Assembly (NCBI GenBank): GCA_934630495.1
Contig: CAKTVW010000006.1
Span: 1 to 64,000, forward strand
Source of the DNA: an uncultured Oscillospiraceae bacterium
Lineage (GTDB): Bacteria; Bacillota; Clostridia; Oscillospirales; Oscillospiraceae
DNA length: 64,000 bases
Reading direction: 5' to 3'
The first letter of the stretch is position 1; each line of letters opens with the position of its first letter. Made by a program: the position numbers and the translations under genes. The notes beneath the pieces were generated by a model, which saw only the letters and a list, made by a program, of their open reading frames with translations, ran no database searches and was not told where the DNA came from. This document shows, in pieces, positions 9,218-18,672 of the stretch.

Positions 9218-9938
9218 GTGCAGTATTGTCCGCGACGTGCTGCCCCTGTACTTTGAAAACATGGTCAGCGAAGATACGGCGGCATTTGTAGAGGAGCATC
9301 TTGCAGGCTGCCCGCAATGCGCCGCAGAGCTTGAGGCCATGCGGTCGAAGGAAAAAGCCGAAAAGCCCGGCGGCAAAGCGCCCGACAACATCGAGGCCGA
9401 AGTGCTGAAATCCATGAAGGCCATTCACAAAAGGTTTCGGAAAAAGGTGTTCTGCGCGGCTGCCGTTATTGCCGGCGTTTTTATCGTCGTATGCGTGCTG
9501 CTCCACTTTTTCCCCGTCTACCGCATCAAGGAGCTTTGGTGTTGTAACTTTTACAGCGGCGAACAGATCGCCAAGGCGCTGTGCATCGGTTCCGCATCCG
9601 ACCGCCGAGAAGCGCAGTCGGTCCTGCGTCTGGCAGATCAGGCGTTCAATGACGTGCGGCACACAAGCGCGGAAAACGAAGAAAAATACGGCTTACTTGC
9701 CCGATACGCGACCGATACGGACTTCTTCGGCGACACGGCGTTTAATGAGCATTCGTTAGAGCTGTGGTCCGCCCACCTCGGGAAAACCGAGGGCTGGATC
9801 TGGGTCTACTACACGTCCAATACCTTCAATCACGACGGCAGCCTTGCCTGCGGAAGCGCGCGCTGTCCTGCCCTCTGGAAGGTGGAGAGAAATGACAGCG
9901 GAGAATGGGTCGTGGTCCAAATTCGCGAACACCCATGA
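9207..9938 (+). CDS. Anti-sigma factor with zf-HC2 domain
   Basis: Protein of 243 aa. The N-terminus holds the zinc-binding HLAGCPQC motif of zf-HC2 anti-sigma domains at about residues 31-38. One membrane segment follows at about 79-97, then an extracytoplasmic domain of about 140 aa of unknown fold. It is expected to hold the preceding ECF sigma factor at the membrane until a signal arrives. Translationally coupled to that gene by overlap, and 23 nt from the VanZ-like gene. Confidence 0.88.
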   Translation: MKNECSIVRDVLPLYFENMVSEDTAAFVEEHLAGCPQCAAELEAMRSKEKAEKPGGKAPDNIEAEVLKSMKAIHKRFRKKVFCAAAVIAGVFIVVCVLLHFFPVYRIKELWCCNFYSGEQIAKALCIGSASDRREAQSVLRLADQAFNDVRHTSAENEEKYGLLARYATDTDFFGDTAFNEHSLELWSAHLGKTEGWIWVYYTSNTFNHDGSLACGSARCPALWKVERNDSGEWVVVQIREHP

Positions 9939-9961
9939 GCAGGCAGGAGGGCAAATAAAAA

Positions 9962-10573
9962 ATGAGCAAACTATACAGCCTGCTCAGCTCCGGTTCGATA
10001 TTCGGCCTGTTTCTGCAGGTCCTCCCGATCACCCTGCTGGTGGGCGCGGTCTATGCCGTTTGCAGATGCGTCCGCATAAAAAGGCGCGGGAGCAGCGTCC
10101 GGTGGGGCATGGAGATCATGCGTTGGCTTTTTGTATGCTATCTGACAGGGCTTGTGAATCTCGTCCTCGTGCCCGCCGAGCTGTGGATGTCTGTTTGGGC
10201 CAAGATTTTTGTCGGATACAGCCACGGCGAGCTTGCGTTCTTCTCGGGAGATTTTAACCTCGTTCCGACCGTTTTCAGATTGATAGCGGGCGAGCTTACG
10301 ATCGGGCGCTGGGTCCTGAAAATGCTGATTTATAACTTCCTCATGTTTGTGCCCTTCGGCATTTTCCTGCCCTTCGTTTCTGAGAAGATCGACGGGCGAA
10401 CGATCTGGAAAACAGCCGTTATCGTTCCGCTTACGGTAGAAATAATACAGCCCGTTGTCGGCCGCAGCTTTGATGTGGATGATCTGATCCTGAATTTCGC
10501 CGGGATCATCGCCGGTTACTTTCTTGCCCTCGGGGTCAAAAGCATTATACGAAGAAAAGAGAATAAGTGTTAA
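9962..10573 (+). CDS. VanZ-like membrane protein
   Basis: Protein of 203 aa with five or so membrane spans. The VanZ-like core NFLMFVPFGIFLPF, followed by EIIQ and DVDDLILNFAGIIAGY, is clear. VanZ relatives are linked to low-level teicoplanin resistance and to envelope functions, but most genomic copies are uncharacterised. It is the third gene of the sigma/anti-sigma operon, so it is a likely regulon member responding to envelope stress. Confidence 0.9.
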   Translation: MSKLYSLLSSGSIFGLFLQVLPITLLVGAVYAVCRCVRIKRRGSSVRWGMEIMRWLFVCYLTGLVNLVLVPAELWMSVWAKIFVGYSHGELAFFSGDFNLVPTVFRLIAGELTIGRWVLKMLIYNFLMFVPFGIFLPFVSEKIDGRTIWKTAVIVPLTVEIIQPVVGRSFDVDDLILNFAGIIAGYFLALGVKSIIRRKENKC

Positions 10574-10652
10574 AACAAAGCGAACGGATACTTAAAAATA
10601 ACGGGTTTGATCGAATATTAAGATCAAGCATTTTGTTGGACTGTTAAAAATT

Positions 10653-10694
10653 AAGAAGCAAACGGCATCGATGATTTCCTGCCGTTTGCTTCTT
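10653..10694. terminator. Intrinsic terminator between convergent genes
   Basis: A 15-bp perfect stem AAGAAGCAAACGGCA with a 12-nt loop, followed by T-rich sequence. It serves the VanZ operon and possibly the convergent kinase gene. Confidence 0.75.
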
Positions 10695-10757
10695 TTGCAT
10701 ACCGAAATAAAGGATCGAAGTGCCGTGCTGATGCAGGTCAGAACGGCGGGAGAGCAG

Positions 10758-12086
10758 TCAGCGACGCACTTGCCGCTCCTCCTGCATCGGGAACTGCACG
10801 ATATGGTAGAATTTCTTTTCTTCGGGGTCAAAACGCATTGCGGCGACGCCGTGATATCGGTCCACGATGCGTCTGATGCTCTTTAGGCCCACGCCGTGGA
10901 TCCCGGACGTATGCTTCCGCGTTCGGAACAGGCCCTCCTGATTCGGTATTGGCGGTGCATCGCAGGAATTTACGACCGACACAATGACGATCTGCTGCTC
11001 GTCACTTTTCTTCACGGATAGTTCGATCGACCGCGCTTCGGAGCATTCCGCCGCCTCCAATGCGTTTGTCAGCAGATTTCCGTAAAAGGTCGTGATGCTT
11101 GGTGCATCCATAAAGGTAAAGCAATGATCTCGGATATCACACCGGAAGGATACCCCTTTTTTCTCGCATTTCTCTCGAAATTGCAGCAGCATAAAATTAA
11201 GGATCGGTTCCGGGCATATCTTTATTTGCCGATCGGGCAGGACATCCTCTGCCAGCTTTGTGACATACTCGGATATTGCAGGCGCATCAAGCTCTTCGGC
11301 AAGGCCGTGAATGGCATTCAGATGGCTCTTGATATCGTGGACCAAAATGCGCTGATTTTCCGACTGCTCCTGAAGCGCCTGATAGTACGCGGCATCCGCT
11401 TCTTCTCGCTGCATGCTCAAATTAAGCGCCAACCGTTCGTCATGGATCCGCTGTAAATGATTGTACAGGACCATAAAAATCAAATTGACGATCAGTAAGG
11501 TCAGAACAATGATTATCATGAGAAGTGCTACCGGTTTTGTCATCTCTGCGCGAATGCCGATATAGACCACCACGGCGGAAACAGCAACGGAGAGGATCGG
11601 CAGGATGCACAGCAGGCCCATAAACGCCGGTTCTTCCTGCGTTTGCCGACCGGAGGACCAAAGCCTTGCGGCGATCACCGTGATCGAAAAATAAAGCATT
11701 TTACTGATGACTGCCATGACGATCATAACGGCCAGATCATCGGCATAAGCGCCGAAACGGAAGCCGAACAGGCTGATGATCCACGCGGCAATGATTTCCG
11801 TGACGGCCATGATCGAGGTCAGGAAAGCGGAATGCAGTATGGCGGGTCTTAATCTGCATTCGTAATTTCTCCACAGCAAAAGCAAATTGGAAACAAAAAA
11901 TGCTGCGCCGTTCAAAACGACGCTGTCAAACCATGTAACGCAGAACAGGAGAAGATATGCGACCGCAAAGGTGAGGCCGAGCCGAACGCCGGAGGCACTC
12001 CGACAGAACAGAGCGTCAAAATACAGCCATGCAATGATCGCCTCTGCAATATATAACACACCGTAGCAAATGTATTCCGCCATCAT
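10758..12086 (-). CDS. Sensor histidine kinase, GHKL type (AgrC-like)
   Basis: Protein of about 442 aa. Six N-terminal membrane spans occupy about residues 5-210. A cytoplasmic coiled linker is followed by the phosphorylation motif LVHDIKSHLNAI, the N-box NLLTNALEAAE and the G-box GIHGVGLKSI. This is the architecture of peptide-sensing kinases of the AgrC/VirS kind. The start ATG overlaps the stop of the LytTR regulator gene by 4 nt. The frame is open 13 codons further upstream inside the regulator gene, but that start lacks a ribosome site. Confidence 0.92.
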   Translation of the reverse strand: MMAEYICYGVLYIAEAIIAWLYFDALFCRSASGVRLGLTFAVAYLLLFCVTWFDSVVLNGAAFFVSNLLLLWRNYECRLRPAILHSAFLTSIMAVTEIIAAWIISLFGFRFGAYADDLAVMIVMAVISKMLYFSITVIAARLWSSGRQTQEEPAFMGLLCILPILSVAVSAVVVYIGIRAEMTKPVALLMIIIVLTLLIVNLIFMVLYNHLQRIHDERLALNLSMQREEADAAYYQALQEQSENQRILVHDIKSHLNAIHGLAEELDAPAISEYVTKLAEDVLPDRQIKICPEPILNFMLLQFREKCEKKGVSFRCDIRDHCFTFMDAPSITTFYGNLLTNALEAAECSEARSIELSVKKSDEQQIVIVSVVNSCDAPPIPNQEGLFRTRKHTSGIHGVGLKSIRRIVDRYHGVAAMRFDPEEKKFYHIVQFPMQEERQVRR

Positions 12087-12796
12087 TTCACGCTTTCCAT
12101 GTACCACAAATAGGTATCCTTGCACGCGGTATACCTTCTTCTTGTTAAGTATGCCGTCAATTCCTTATCCCGATATTTCAGCAGAATGCTATCTTTACGA
12201 ATTGTATTAACAAAGTGCAGATTGACGATATAGCTTCTGTGCGTCACATAAAAGCATGGCAGGGCCAAGGTCTGCCGCCAATGCTCCATGTTCTGCGTGC
12301 TTTGCAGGATGCCGTCCGTTGTATGGACGAAAACCTTCCGCTGTGCCGCTTCAACGCAGATGATTTCTTCCGCCCGTCGGACATATACCCCGTCGCTTGT
12401 CACAATGGGAAATTCCCGACTCTCCATGTTATAGCGGTAGACTGCATCCTTCAGATTGCGGAACAGTCGGTCCTTATCAATCGGTTTTGACAGGTATCGG
12501 AACACCTGAAACCGCATGGCTTCGTCCAAATAATCCGGATAAGAGGTTACGATAAAGATTATAATGCTCGGATTCTGTTCTTTCAGCTTTGCGCCGACGC
12601 AGATCCCGCTGACACCGGGCATTTCAACATCCAAAAATGCGATATCCGCACGAGCCTCTGCGGCCAATAACGCGTCGCCGCTATGATAGCAGGCGAACTC
12701 CGGCGTTTTTCCGCCCGGCCGCGCAAAGTACTCCGACACATAGAGCTGTAATTGTGCAAGGGCCGCAGGGTCGTCGTCGCAGAAAATTACACGCAC
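12083..12796 (-). CDS. LytTR-family response regulator
   Basis: Receiver domain with the acidic pocket CDDD near the start, the phosphoacceptor in IAFLDVEMPG and the switch lysine in LSKPID. A C-terminal LytTR DNA-binding domain follows, ending CKDTYLWYMESVK. A GTG start at 12796 is chosen because GGAGGTGG lies 9 nt upstream; the ATG 18 nt further up has that same site inside its own coding sequence. The gene is divergent from an ABC exporter operon, which is its likely target. An AgrA-type pair with the overlapping kinase. Confidence 0.92.
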   Translation of the reverse strand: MRVIFCDDDPAALAQLQLYVSEYFARPGGKTPEFACYHSGDALLAAEARADIAFLDVEMPGVSGICVGAKLKEQNPSIIIFIVTSYPDYLDEAMRFQVFRYLSKPIDKDRLFRNLKDAVYRYNMESREFPIVTSDGVYVRRAEEIICVEAAQRKVFVHTTDGILQSTQNMEHWRQTLALPCFYVTHRSYIVNLHFVNTIRKDSILLKYRDKELTAYLTRRRYTACKDTYLWYMESVK

Positions 12797-12997
12797 GGGT
12801 ATGCCACCTCCCATTTATCTGCGTAGAGATATTATAGCATATCCGGGACGTGGCCGCCAGTACCGGTTCACAGATCCGCAGAAGAAAACACGACCAAAAC
12901 GGCGTCAAAACGGTCGTTTCGCGCATCCCCGCTTGCATGATCCGAATTTCAAAGGTAAGCTGTACCAAACAGCATTCCGAAAAAGGAGAATCGGTGC

Positions 12998-14842
12998 ATG
13001 AATATTTTCTTTCGGCAGGCGGTCAGAGGGCCGGTTTTTACTATTCTGACGGCGGGGCTGCTCAGCCTTTCCACCGCGCTGTCCTGCACCGGCTATGCTG
13101 CATGGACAAGTGCAAAGATACAGCAGGACGAGATCCTCAGTGGGTACACGACGATTGCGATCCCGTCGGAACCGGATCTAAGTAAGCTATCGGCAGAGGA
13201 GATCGCCGGCGCACTGCAAAATCGCGTGTATGCCGACAATTTCGCGCGGGAAGCTCCACAGCTCACGACGGTCGATCGCCGCTGTCTGCTTTCCGCCCAT
13301 ATCGCGGGCAGCAAGTCCCTCTCCTCCGGACGCATGGACCCGTCGGAATACAATATTGCGTTTGACGGAGAATGCTATTCTCTTGCCGTATTTGCACTGC
13401 GCTGCGAGAGCATCAGGGAGCAGCCGACGGAGGGGATACTCCTGTATGACGCGTCCTTTCGCGTTGAGGAGATCATCTGTCTGTCAGATGCATATAACAC
13501 TTTCCCCGAACCTGATTCGGTACATATCTACAGCGATGTCCGCGAAGCGAATGGGGCGGCACCGTTTGAAGAAGGCAAGACCTATCTTGTACTCGGCCAA
13601 TATCGGGATTATCGTGTCGTCCGCTCTGCCGACGGATACAGTCAGGTAAAAACCGAAAACCGATGCATCGTTCCGTTTCCTGAAATTCCGAGCAATTCCT
13701 GCGGCGAACCTGCCGCACTTGAACTCGGGAACCAGAATGGGCAGGAATATCATTTTCCTGCGGCAGGGCAGCTTCCATGGACCTGCGCGTATCCCGGAAC
13801 GGCGGCGGATTATCTCGGCAGTGACGCGGCTTCCGTCTGGAGAGAAGATATCATCCCGCTTTGCCGACTGAATCACGAATCCGCTGCCGTGATACTGACC
13901 GACCGCATCGAGAGCATGTATTCGTTCAATACCGGTGATGCAAGCCTGCTGACGGGACGCTTTTTTACGGAAGAGGAATACACGAAGGGCGCGGATGTCT
14001 GCATCATCAGCGCGGCGTACGCTGAATTGAACGGCATGCAGCTCGGCGACAGCGTTCGGCTGGACTACTACAATTCCGGGTTCGGAGAATACAGCAACGG
14101 CGCACTGGCAAATTCCCTGTTTGCGCAGGAAGACCCCGGCCCCTATCGCCAAAGATATTGTATGACGCCCGACGACGCGATCGGGGTATGCAGGAATTAT
14201 ACCGTTGTCGGTATTTATACCGGTGTGCGCTTTGCGTTCGGCGCCTATCAATTCAATGCAGATACGATATTCGTTCCCAAGGCATCCGTTCCCGAGGCGC
14301 AGGATTACGAGACACGGGCAAATTCGCTGCTGAATACGTTTGTTCTGGAAAACGGTACGGCGGAAGAGTTTGAAACGTACATGGAACAGCGGGGGCTTGG
14401 CGGACAATTCCTTTATTTCGATCAGGATTTTTCCTCTATGCAGGAATCGCTGGAGGCGCTTAAAACCAATGCCGGACGTCTGATGACGGTTGGTGCCGGC
14501 GTACTTCTGCTTGCGTCTGTGCTGTTCCTGTTCCTGAATTTCCGCAGAATGCAGCCGACGCTTCGCGGCGCTCGTCTCTTGGGCAGAGCGTCCAAAACGG
14601 TATTCGGAGAAATGCTTGCGGTGCTTATCCCCTTAGAGCTGCTTGCAATTGCGGTCGGTACCGGTGTTGCGGATGCGCTGTTCGACACCGTTACAGAGAA
14701 ACTGCTTTCCAGCGCGCTTGTGCTTCGGACAGGGGCAACGGCGGCCGCTTCTGCCATTGCATTCGCATTTCTCGTGATCGCCACGATCATCAGTGCAGCG
14801 GCCTTTGCGAATCGCAAGCTGATGAAAGCAAAATACAGTTGA
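12998..14842 (+). CDS. ABC transporter permease, FtsX-like, large ectodomain
   Basis: Protein of 614 aa. One N-terminal membrane segment (about residues 14-36) is followed by a long extracytoplasmic region of roughly 450 residues and three C-terminal membrane spans, the MacB/FtsX half-transporter layout. The ribosome site AAAAAGGAG precedes the ATG. The stop is followed 16 nt later by a second permease start. First gene of a permease-permease-ATPase operon divergent from a LytTR two-component system. The usual job of such modules is export of, or resistance to, peptides; the substrate is unknown. Confidence 0.85.
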   Translation: MNIFFRQAVRGPVFTILTAGLLSLSTALSCTGYAAWTSAKIQQDEILSGYTTIAIPSEPDLSKLSAEEIAGALQNRVYADNFAREAPQLTTVDRRCLLSAHIAGSKSLSSGRMDPSEYNIAFDGECYSLAVFALRCESIREQPTEGILLYDASFRVEEIICLSDAYNTFPEPDSVHIYSDVREANGAAPFEEGKTYLVLGQYRDYRVVRSADGYSQVKTENRCIVPFPEIPSNSCGEPAALELGNQNGQEYHFPAAGQLPWTCAYPGTAADYLGSDAASVWREDIIPLCRLNHESAAVILTDRIESMYSFNTGDASLLTGRFFTEEEYTKGADVCIISAAYAELNGMQLGDSVRLDYYNSGFGEYSNGALANSLFAQEDPGPYRQRYCMTPDDAIGVCRNYTVVGIYTGVRFAFGAYQFNADTIFVPKASVPEAQDYETRANSLLNTFVLENGTAEEFETYMEQRGLGGQFLYFDQDFSSMQESLEALKTNAGRLMTVGAGVLLLASVLFLFLNFRRMQPTLRGARLLGRASKTVFGEMLAVLIPLELLAIAVGTGVADALFDTVTEKLLSSALVLRTGATAAASAIAFAFLVIATIISAAAFANRKLMKAKYS

Positions 14843-14858
14843 GGGGGTGCGAACGGTC

Positions 14859-16025
14859 ATGTCTCAAAAAAACGGCCACGCCCTTGCGGGCGTAACATTG
14901 ATCGCCATGCTTCGCCGCCGAACAGCGAGCCTGCTCCTTGCTGCGGTTGCGGCTGCCTGTGCCTTTTCGGCAATAATCTTGCGGGACCTGACCGTTCGAC
15001 AGGAAAACGCTTTAGACAATACGATCGCAAATACTACGATCTCCTGCACCGTAACGAATGCAAAAGGCACGGATTCCGGCAATCTGCAAATGCTCTCCGC
15101 CTTCGTAGAAATGCTGGAGGGAAAACGGCGGCTGCGCGGCTGTTATCTGGACGAATATGTAAAAAATGTACGGGCAAAAGCAGAAATGCCCTTGGAGCAG
15201 CCGGCAGGAGCAACGCTCCGCCGTATCCTATCCGTCGATTCCGACCCGGCGCTTTCGCAAGCGGAAGGCGTCTGCGTGCAATTCTTTGACGGCTGGGAGG
15301 ACGCCTCCCTGAGGGGGACGGAGCAAATTTGTCTGGTCCCGTCCGATATGCTTGCCGGGGAGGAATATATTACGGTCGCCGCTGATATGGGAGAAGCTGT
15401 GCATCTGAGAATTATAGGAACGGTCATGAACGGGCCAAGCAATGTAATATACTGCCCTTACTTCATGCCGTGGGCAGAAGGAATTTCCGTGGCCTTTCTG
15501 ACCGATAGCTGTTCGTTTGACATCCGGGACAACCGGAAGCTGGCGGAAAGCAAAACCTATATCTACGATTGGTTTGTCCGGCCCAAGCTCAGCAATCAAA
15601 TTGACGGCGTTACCTACGGCGTTTTGGTTCACGATGATATCTATCAGAAAAACATCTCGGAGCTTCAGGCAAACCTCTCCATGCTTCGCATATTACTGCC
15701 GTTTCTGATCGTTCTCTGCGGCGGCATCGGCTTTTTCGCAAGCTTTTTGGCAACACGCGGCAGAACAAAGGAGTTTGCCGTTATGCGCTGCCTCGGCATG
15801 AAGCGAAGTAAAATTTTCGGACTGGTGATGGCCGAGCTTACCGTTCCGACTTTTACAGGCGCATTTTTCGGCGTAACAAGCGGGATCCTTCTGGAAGGCG
15901 CGCTGCAAACAAGCGCAGTGTTGAACGCCGCGCTAATGACGGTGGTATTTTTACTTGGTTCCGCAGCTGCCGTGCTTCGGATCACCGGTATCAACGTGAT
16001 AAAGCTCATGAAGGCGGAGGACTGA
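14859..16025 (+). CDS. ABC transporter permease, FtsX-like
   Basis: Protein of 388 aa counted from the ATG at 14859, which lies 10 nt after GAGGGGG; a GTG four codons upstream falls inside that site. It has one N-terminal span, an ectodomain of about 230 residues and a C-terminal FtsX domain with three spans containing FAVMRCLGMKRSKIFG, the conserved cytosolic coupling segment. It pairs with the preceding permease to form a heteromeric MacB-type exporter. Confidence 0.9.
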   Translation: MSQKNGHALAGVTLIAMLRRRTASLLLAAVAAACAFSAIILRDLTVRQENALDNTIANTTISCTVTNAKGTDSGNLQMLSAFVEMLEGKRRLRGCYLDEYVKNVRAKAEMPLEQPAGATLRRILSVDSDPALSQAEGVCVQFFDGWEDASLRGTEQICLVPSDMLAGEEYITVAADMGEAVHLRIIGTVMNGPSNVIYCPYFMPWAEGISVAFLTDSCSFDIRDNRKLAESKTYIYDWFVRPKLSNQIDGVTYGVLVHDDIYQKNISELQANLSMLRILLPFLIVLCGGIGFFASFLATRGRTKEFAVMRCLGMKRSKIFGLVMAELTVPTFTGAFFGVTSGILLEGALQTSAVLNAALMTVVFLLGSAAAVLRITGINVIKLMKAED

Positions 16026-16027
16026 AT

Positions 16028-16693
16028 ATGAATAGCTTGATCGCAAAACAAGTGACCTACGAATACAGGAACGCAGTTCAGACGGTAAAGGCCGTGAACT
16101 GTGTCAGCTGCGCTTTTAAGCCGGGACTGGTTTATGCCCTTGTCGGTGCCTCCGGCAGCGGAAAGACCACATTCCTGTCACTGCTGGCCGGATTGGACGT
16201 ACCGACCTCCGGTACGATCGAATTGGACGGAGAATCTACGGCGAAAATGGATCGGGATTCCTATCGGCTGAACCATATATCCGTGATCTACCAGAGCTTT
16301 AATCTGTTTCAGCATTTGACCGCTTTGGAAAATGCGGCATATCCTTTGTATGTCCGAAAAATGCCGAAGAGGAGAGCGGACGAGCTGGCAGCTGAAAAGC
16401 TCCTGCAGATAGGACTGAAAAAGGACCAGTTCAGGCGATTCCCCACGATGCTCTCCGGCGGCGAACAGCAGCGGGTGGCTATTGCCCGCGCGTTGGCTTC
16501 CGGAAGTGAGATCATTCTGGCGGACGAGCCTACGGGCAGTCTCGACAGCACCAACAGTCGAAATATCGTAGAGATTCTTCAAACGCTGGCCCAAGAAAAC
16601 GGCCGCTGCGTCATCATCGTCACGCATGACCCCGCTGTGGCAGAAATTGCCGATGCGGTACTGAAAATGAAAGACGGAAGCTTGGAGCGCTGA
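16028..16693 (+). CDS. ABC transporter ATP-binding protein, MacB/LolD type
   Basis: Protein of 221 aa. Walker [10 protein letters not shown] is at about residues 39-47, the signature is [15 protein letters not shown], Walker B is [12 protein letters not shown] and the H-loop is IVTHDP. It starts 2 nt after the permease stop and has GGAGGA as ribosome site. Completes the exporter; expression is probably set by the divergent LytTR regulator. Confidence 0.95.
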   Translation: MNSLIAKQVTYEYRNAVQTVKAVNCVSCAFKPGLVYALVGASGSGKTTFLSLLAGLDVPTSGTIELDGESTAKMDRDSYRLNHISVIYQSFNLFQHLTALENAAYPLYVRKMPKRRADELAAEKLLQIGLKKDQFRRFPTMLSGGEQQRVAIARALASGSEIILADEPTGSLDSTNSRNIVEILQTLAQENGRCVIIVTHDPAVAEIADAVLKMKDGSLER

Positions 16694-16999
16694 AGCACAT
16701 CACGGGAAGCCATGGGCAGCGCCAAATGTCGTTTTTATCAGAAAAAGGTTCTATAATAAATGCTGTGGTCAGGCTCTGCCTCCTGCCCTTCAACATTTAT
16801 TATAGAACCTTGCGTTTTGCGGCGCTCTACAGTTTTACCATAATACTTCTTTTGCATCCCCTGCAATACGGTGAGGAGCATAAAGAAATTTTCAGATCCC
16901 TTTGCATATGCAAGCGGGCTGGTGGGACGAACGGCCTGCTATTGATAAGCGGAGCACGGTCCGTTATGCCGACAAGACGGCGGGAGATGATACCTGCCG
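16694..16999. repeat. Gene-free stretch with an 18-bp perfect inverted repeat
   Basis: The arm AAGGTTCTATAATAAATG at 16745-16762 is repeated in perfect inversion at 16794-16811, separated by 31 nt that continue a weaker match (GGTCAGG against GGGCAGG). It resembles the joined ends of an insertion sequence or a very short MITE. It could also act as a terminator for the exporter operon. No gene is seen in the remaining 200 nt. Confidence 0.6.
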
Positions 17000-17728
17000 T
17001 CAGCTCTCGGCGGTAGGGTACTTAAATTCGTGGATCAGCGACTGGCATTCGTATGTCCACTCGAATGGCTCTATGCTTAGGATGGGCTGCTGCTCGTCCG
17101 GGGCATACAGCGCCAAATAAAGCGGCCCGTTTTCCTGCTTGTTTTCGGTGGGCGACACTTGGGCAAGAATGAACCATGTGCCGTCTCCGCAGTACTCCAT
17201 AGTCCCCAGCGAAACAAACCAAGCGTCGTCAAGCTTGAGCGCGGCCGTGATCGCTGCTTTTGCCGAGTCATAATGCAGGTTCCAATCGCGCGCATTGTCC
17301 TTGGATACGGTCTGCATTTTTTCAAAGTTCAGCGGCTTTCCCCAGTCATTTCGCTCCTTCAAGAGTGCGATCTCACTGTCAGAGAACTCCGCATCGTCCT
17401 CGCCGTGGATCAGATAGCAAATATCTTCGTAGTATTTAGGACTGTAGCGGTCCGTTGTTTGACAAATGACAAGGATATCCAATGTTTCCTGACAGAATGG
17501 GGAAAAGCAATTATAGCTGAACATTGCGCGTCCGTATTCATCCCGCTCCAGCTCGTACACCTTATCAAAGTCAGAGTCTCCGCGTTGAACGAACGGAACG
17601 ACAGTGCACACCAATGTAGAGCCACTATACGCTTTCGTGTCGCCTACCGTTCCCTTGCGGTAGCAGCCGGAAAGGCTCAGCAGGAATAATACGGGGATCA
17701 GGATGAGAAGCAGTTTTTTGTGTTTCAC
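17000..17728 (-). CDS. Putative lipoprotein of unknown function
   Basis: Protein of 242 aa starting at GTG with AAGGAGGTCC upstream. The signal peptide ends in lipobox LSGC (Cys at about residue 22). The mature part is acidic and tryptophan- and tyrosine-rich and is probably a small extracytoplasmic globular domain. No family recognised. It sits in a run of minus-strand envelope genes of unknown function. Confidence 0.75.
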   Translation of the reverse strand: MKHKKLLLILIPVLFLLSLSGCYRKGTVGDTKAYSGSTLVCTVVPFVQRGDSDFDKVYELERDEYGRAMFSYNCFSPFCQETLDILVICQTTDRYSPKYYEDICYLIHGEDDAEFSDSEIALLKERNDWGKPLNFEKMQTVSKDNARDWNLHYDSAKAAITAALKLDDAWFVSLGTMEYCGDGTWFILAQVSPTENKQENGPLYLALYAPDEQQPILSIEPFEWTYECQSLIHEFKYPTAES

Positions 17729-17809
17729 GCTCGGGACCTCCTTACATATTTACAACGCTGTGATGCGACGGTATGCCTTGCGGCGGTCTTGACCGGCATT
17801 TGTTCCGTA

Positions 17810-18295
17810 TTACTTTCTTTGGTAACGCCGCCGCTCGGAGGGCAGGAACACAAGGCCGGGAATGAACAGCAGCGTTACGCTCACCACAAGGCAGTCGAAC
17901 GGCGCAAAGAGCAAACACATCGCCCAACCGTCCGTGTGGGTGATGACCGCGCCGACTGCACCGACGACGGCGACCGGCACGGAGGCAATGTTCACGAAAT
18001 TTATCAACAGGCAAAGCCGGAGGAACCAGCCCTTTCTCTGCGCGTCGCGGCAAAGACGAAGCATACACAGCTTCTGCGGGAACGGGTCGTTTTTCAGCCG
18101 TTTCTTTAACGTCTTCGTTTTCAGGCGGGGATACCCGTACTCCATAATATATCCGCGCAGCATACACCAGTGCGCAAGGCATAGCACGAAGCCGCAAAGC
18201 AGGAAGAAAAGCACAATAAGGATCGCCTTCCAAAGCGCCATCGGTGTGTGAGCTGTCCACAGCTCGGCTATAGAGTAGGCGTGTGCCGTGCTCAT
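17810..18295 (-). CDS. Small membrane protein of unknown function
   Basis: Protein of 161 aa from the ATG of MSTAHAYS. The frame is open upstream, but those codons read as low-complexity repeat sequence and are not protein-like. Hydrophobic segments lie at about residues 20-42, 96-120 and 128-150. An AGGGGGAAG lies about 11 nt before the ATG. Not recognised. Confidence 0.6.
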   Translation of the reverse strand: MSTAHAYSIAELWTAHTPMALWKAILIVLFFLLCGFVLCLAHWCMLRGYIMEYGYPRLKTKTLKKRLKNDPFPQKLCMLRLCRDAQRKGWFLRLCLLINFVNIASVPVAVVGAVGAVITHTDGWAMCLLFAPFDCLVVSVTLLFIPGLVFLPSERRRYQRK

Positions 18296-18513
18296 AGGTA
18301 GGCGCTTCCCCCTTTCGATTCGGATGCTGTGCCAAACGCCGCGCTTGTTCTTTGGGGCGCTCCTTCGCGGAGTGGACCACGAGCGCGGTTTTGTAATTTC
18401 ATTATATCGGGATTTACAGCTTCTGTCAATACGGCGCTTGACGGGACATCGGCGGGGCTGCTTCTGCGAAAAAACGCGGTAAACGTTTCCCATGTATCGA
18501 AAACCTTCCGTCA

Positions 18514-18645
18514 TGTCATTCCGGGGAGCGAAGCGGCGTGGGAATCTCATGCAGAATGTTTCGGATTCGCCCGAGTCCACCGAAAAATCGGAATCATTCC
18601 GCGAGACTGCCACGGCTTGCTGCGCAAACCTTGCAATGACATGTG
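18514..18645. repeat. Imperfect palindromic intergenic repeat
   Basis: TGTCATTCCGGGGAGCGAAG at the left and its diverged complement ending GCAATGACATG at the right bracket about 130 nt. Repeats of the form GTCATTGCGAGGAGCGAAGC are widespread in Clostridia genomes and probably mobilised as short non-coding elements. The surrounding 18296-18672 holds no gene. Confidence 0.6.
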
Positions 18646-18672
18646 ATGGAGCTTTTGACAGTCCGAAAAGCG

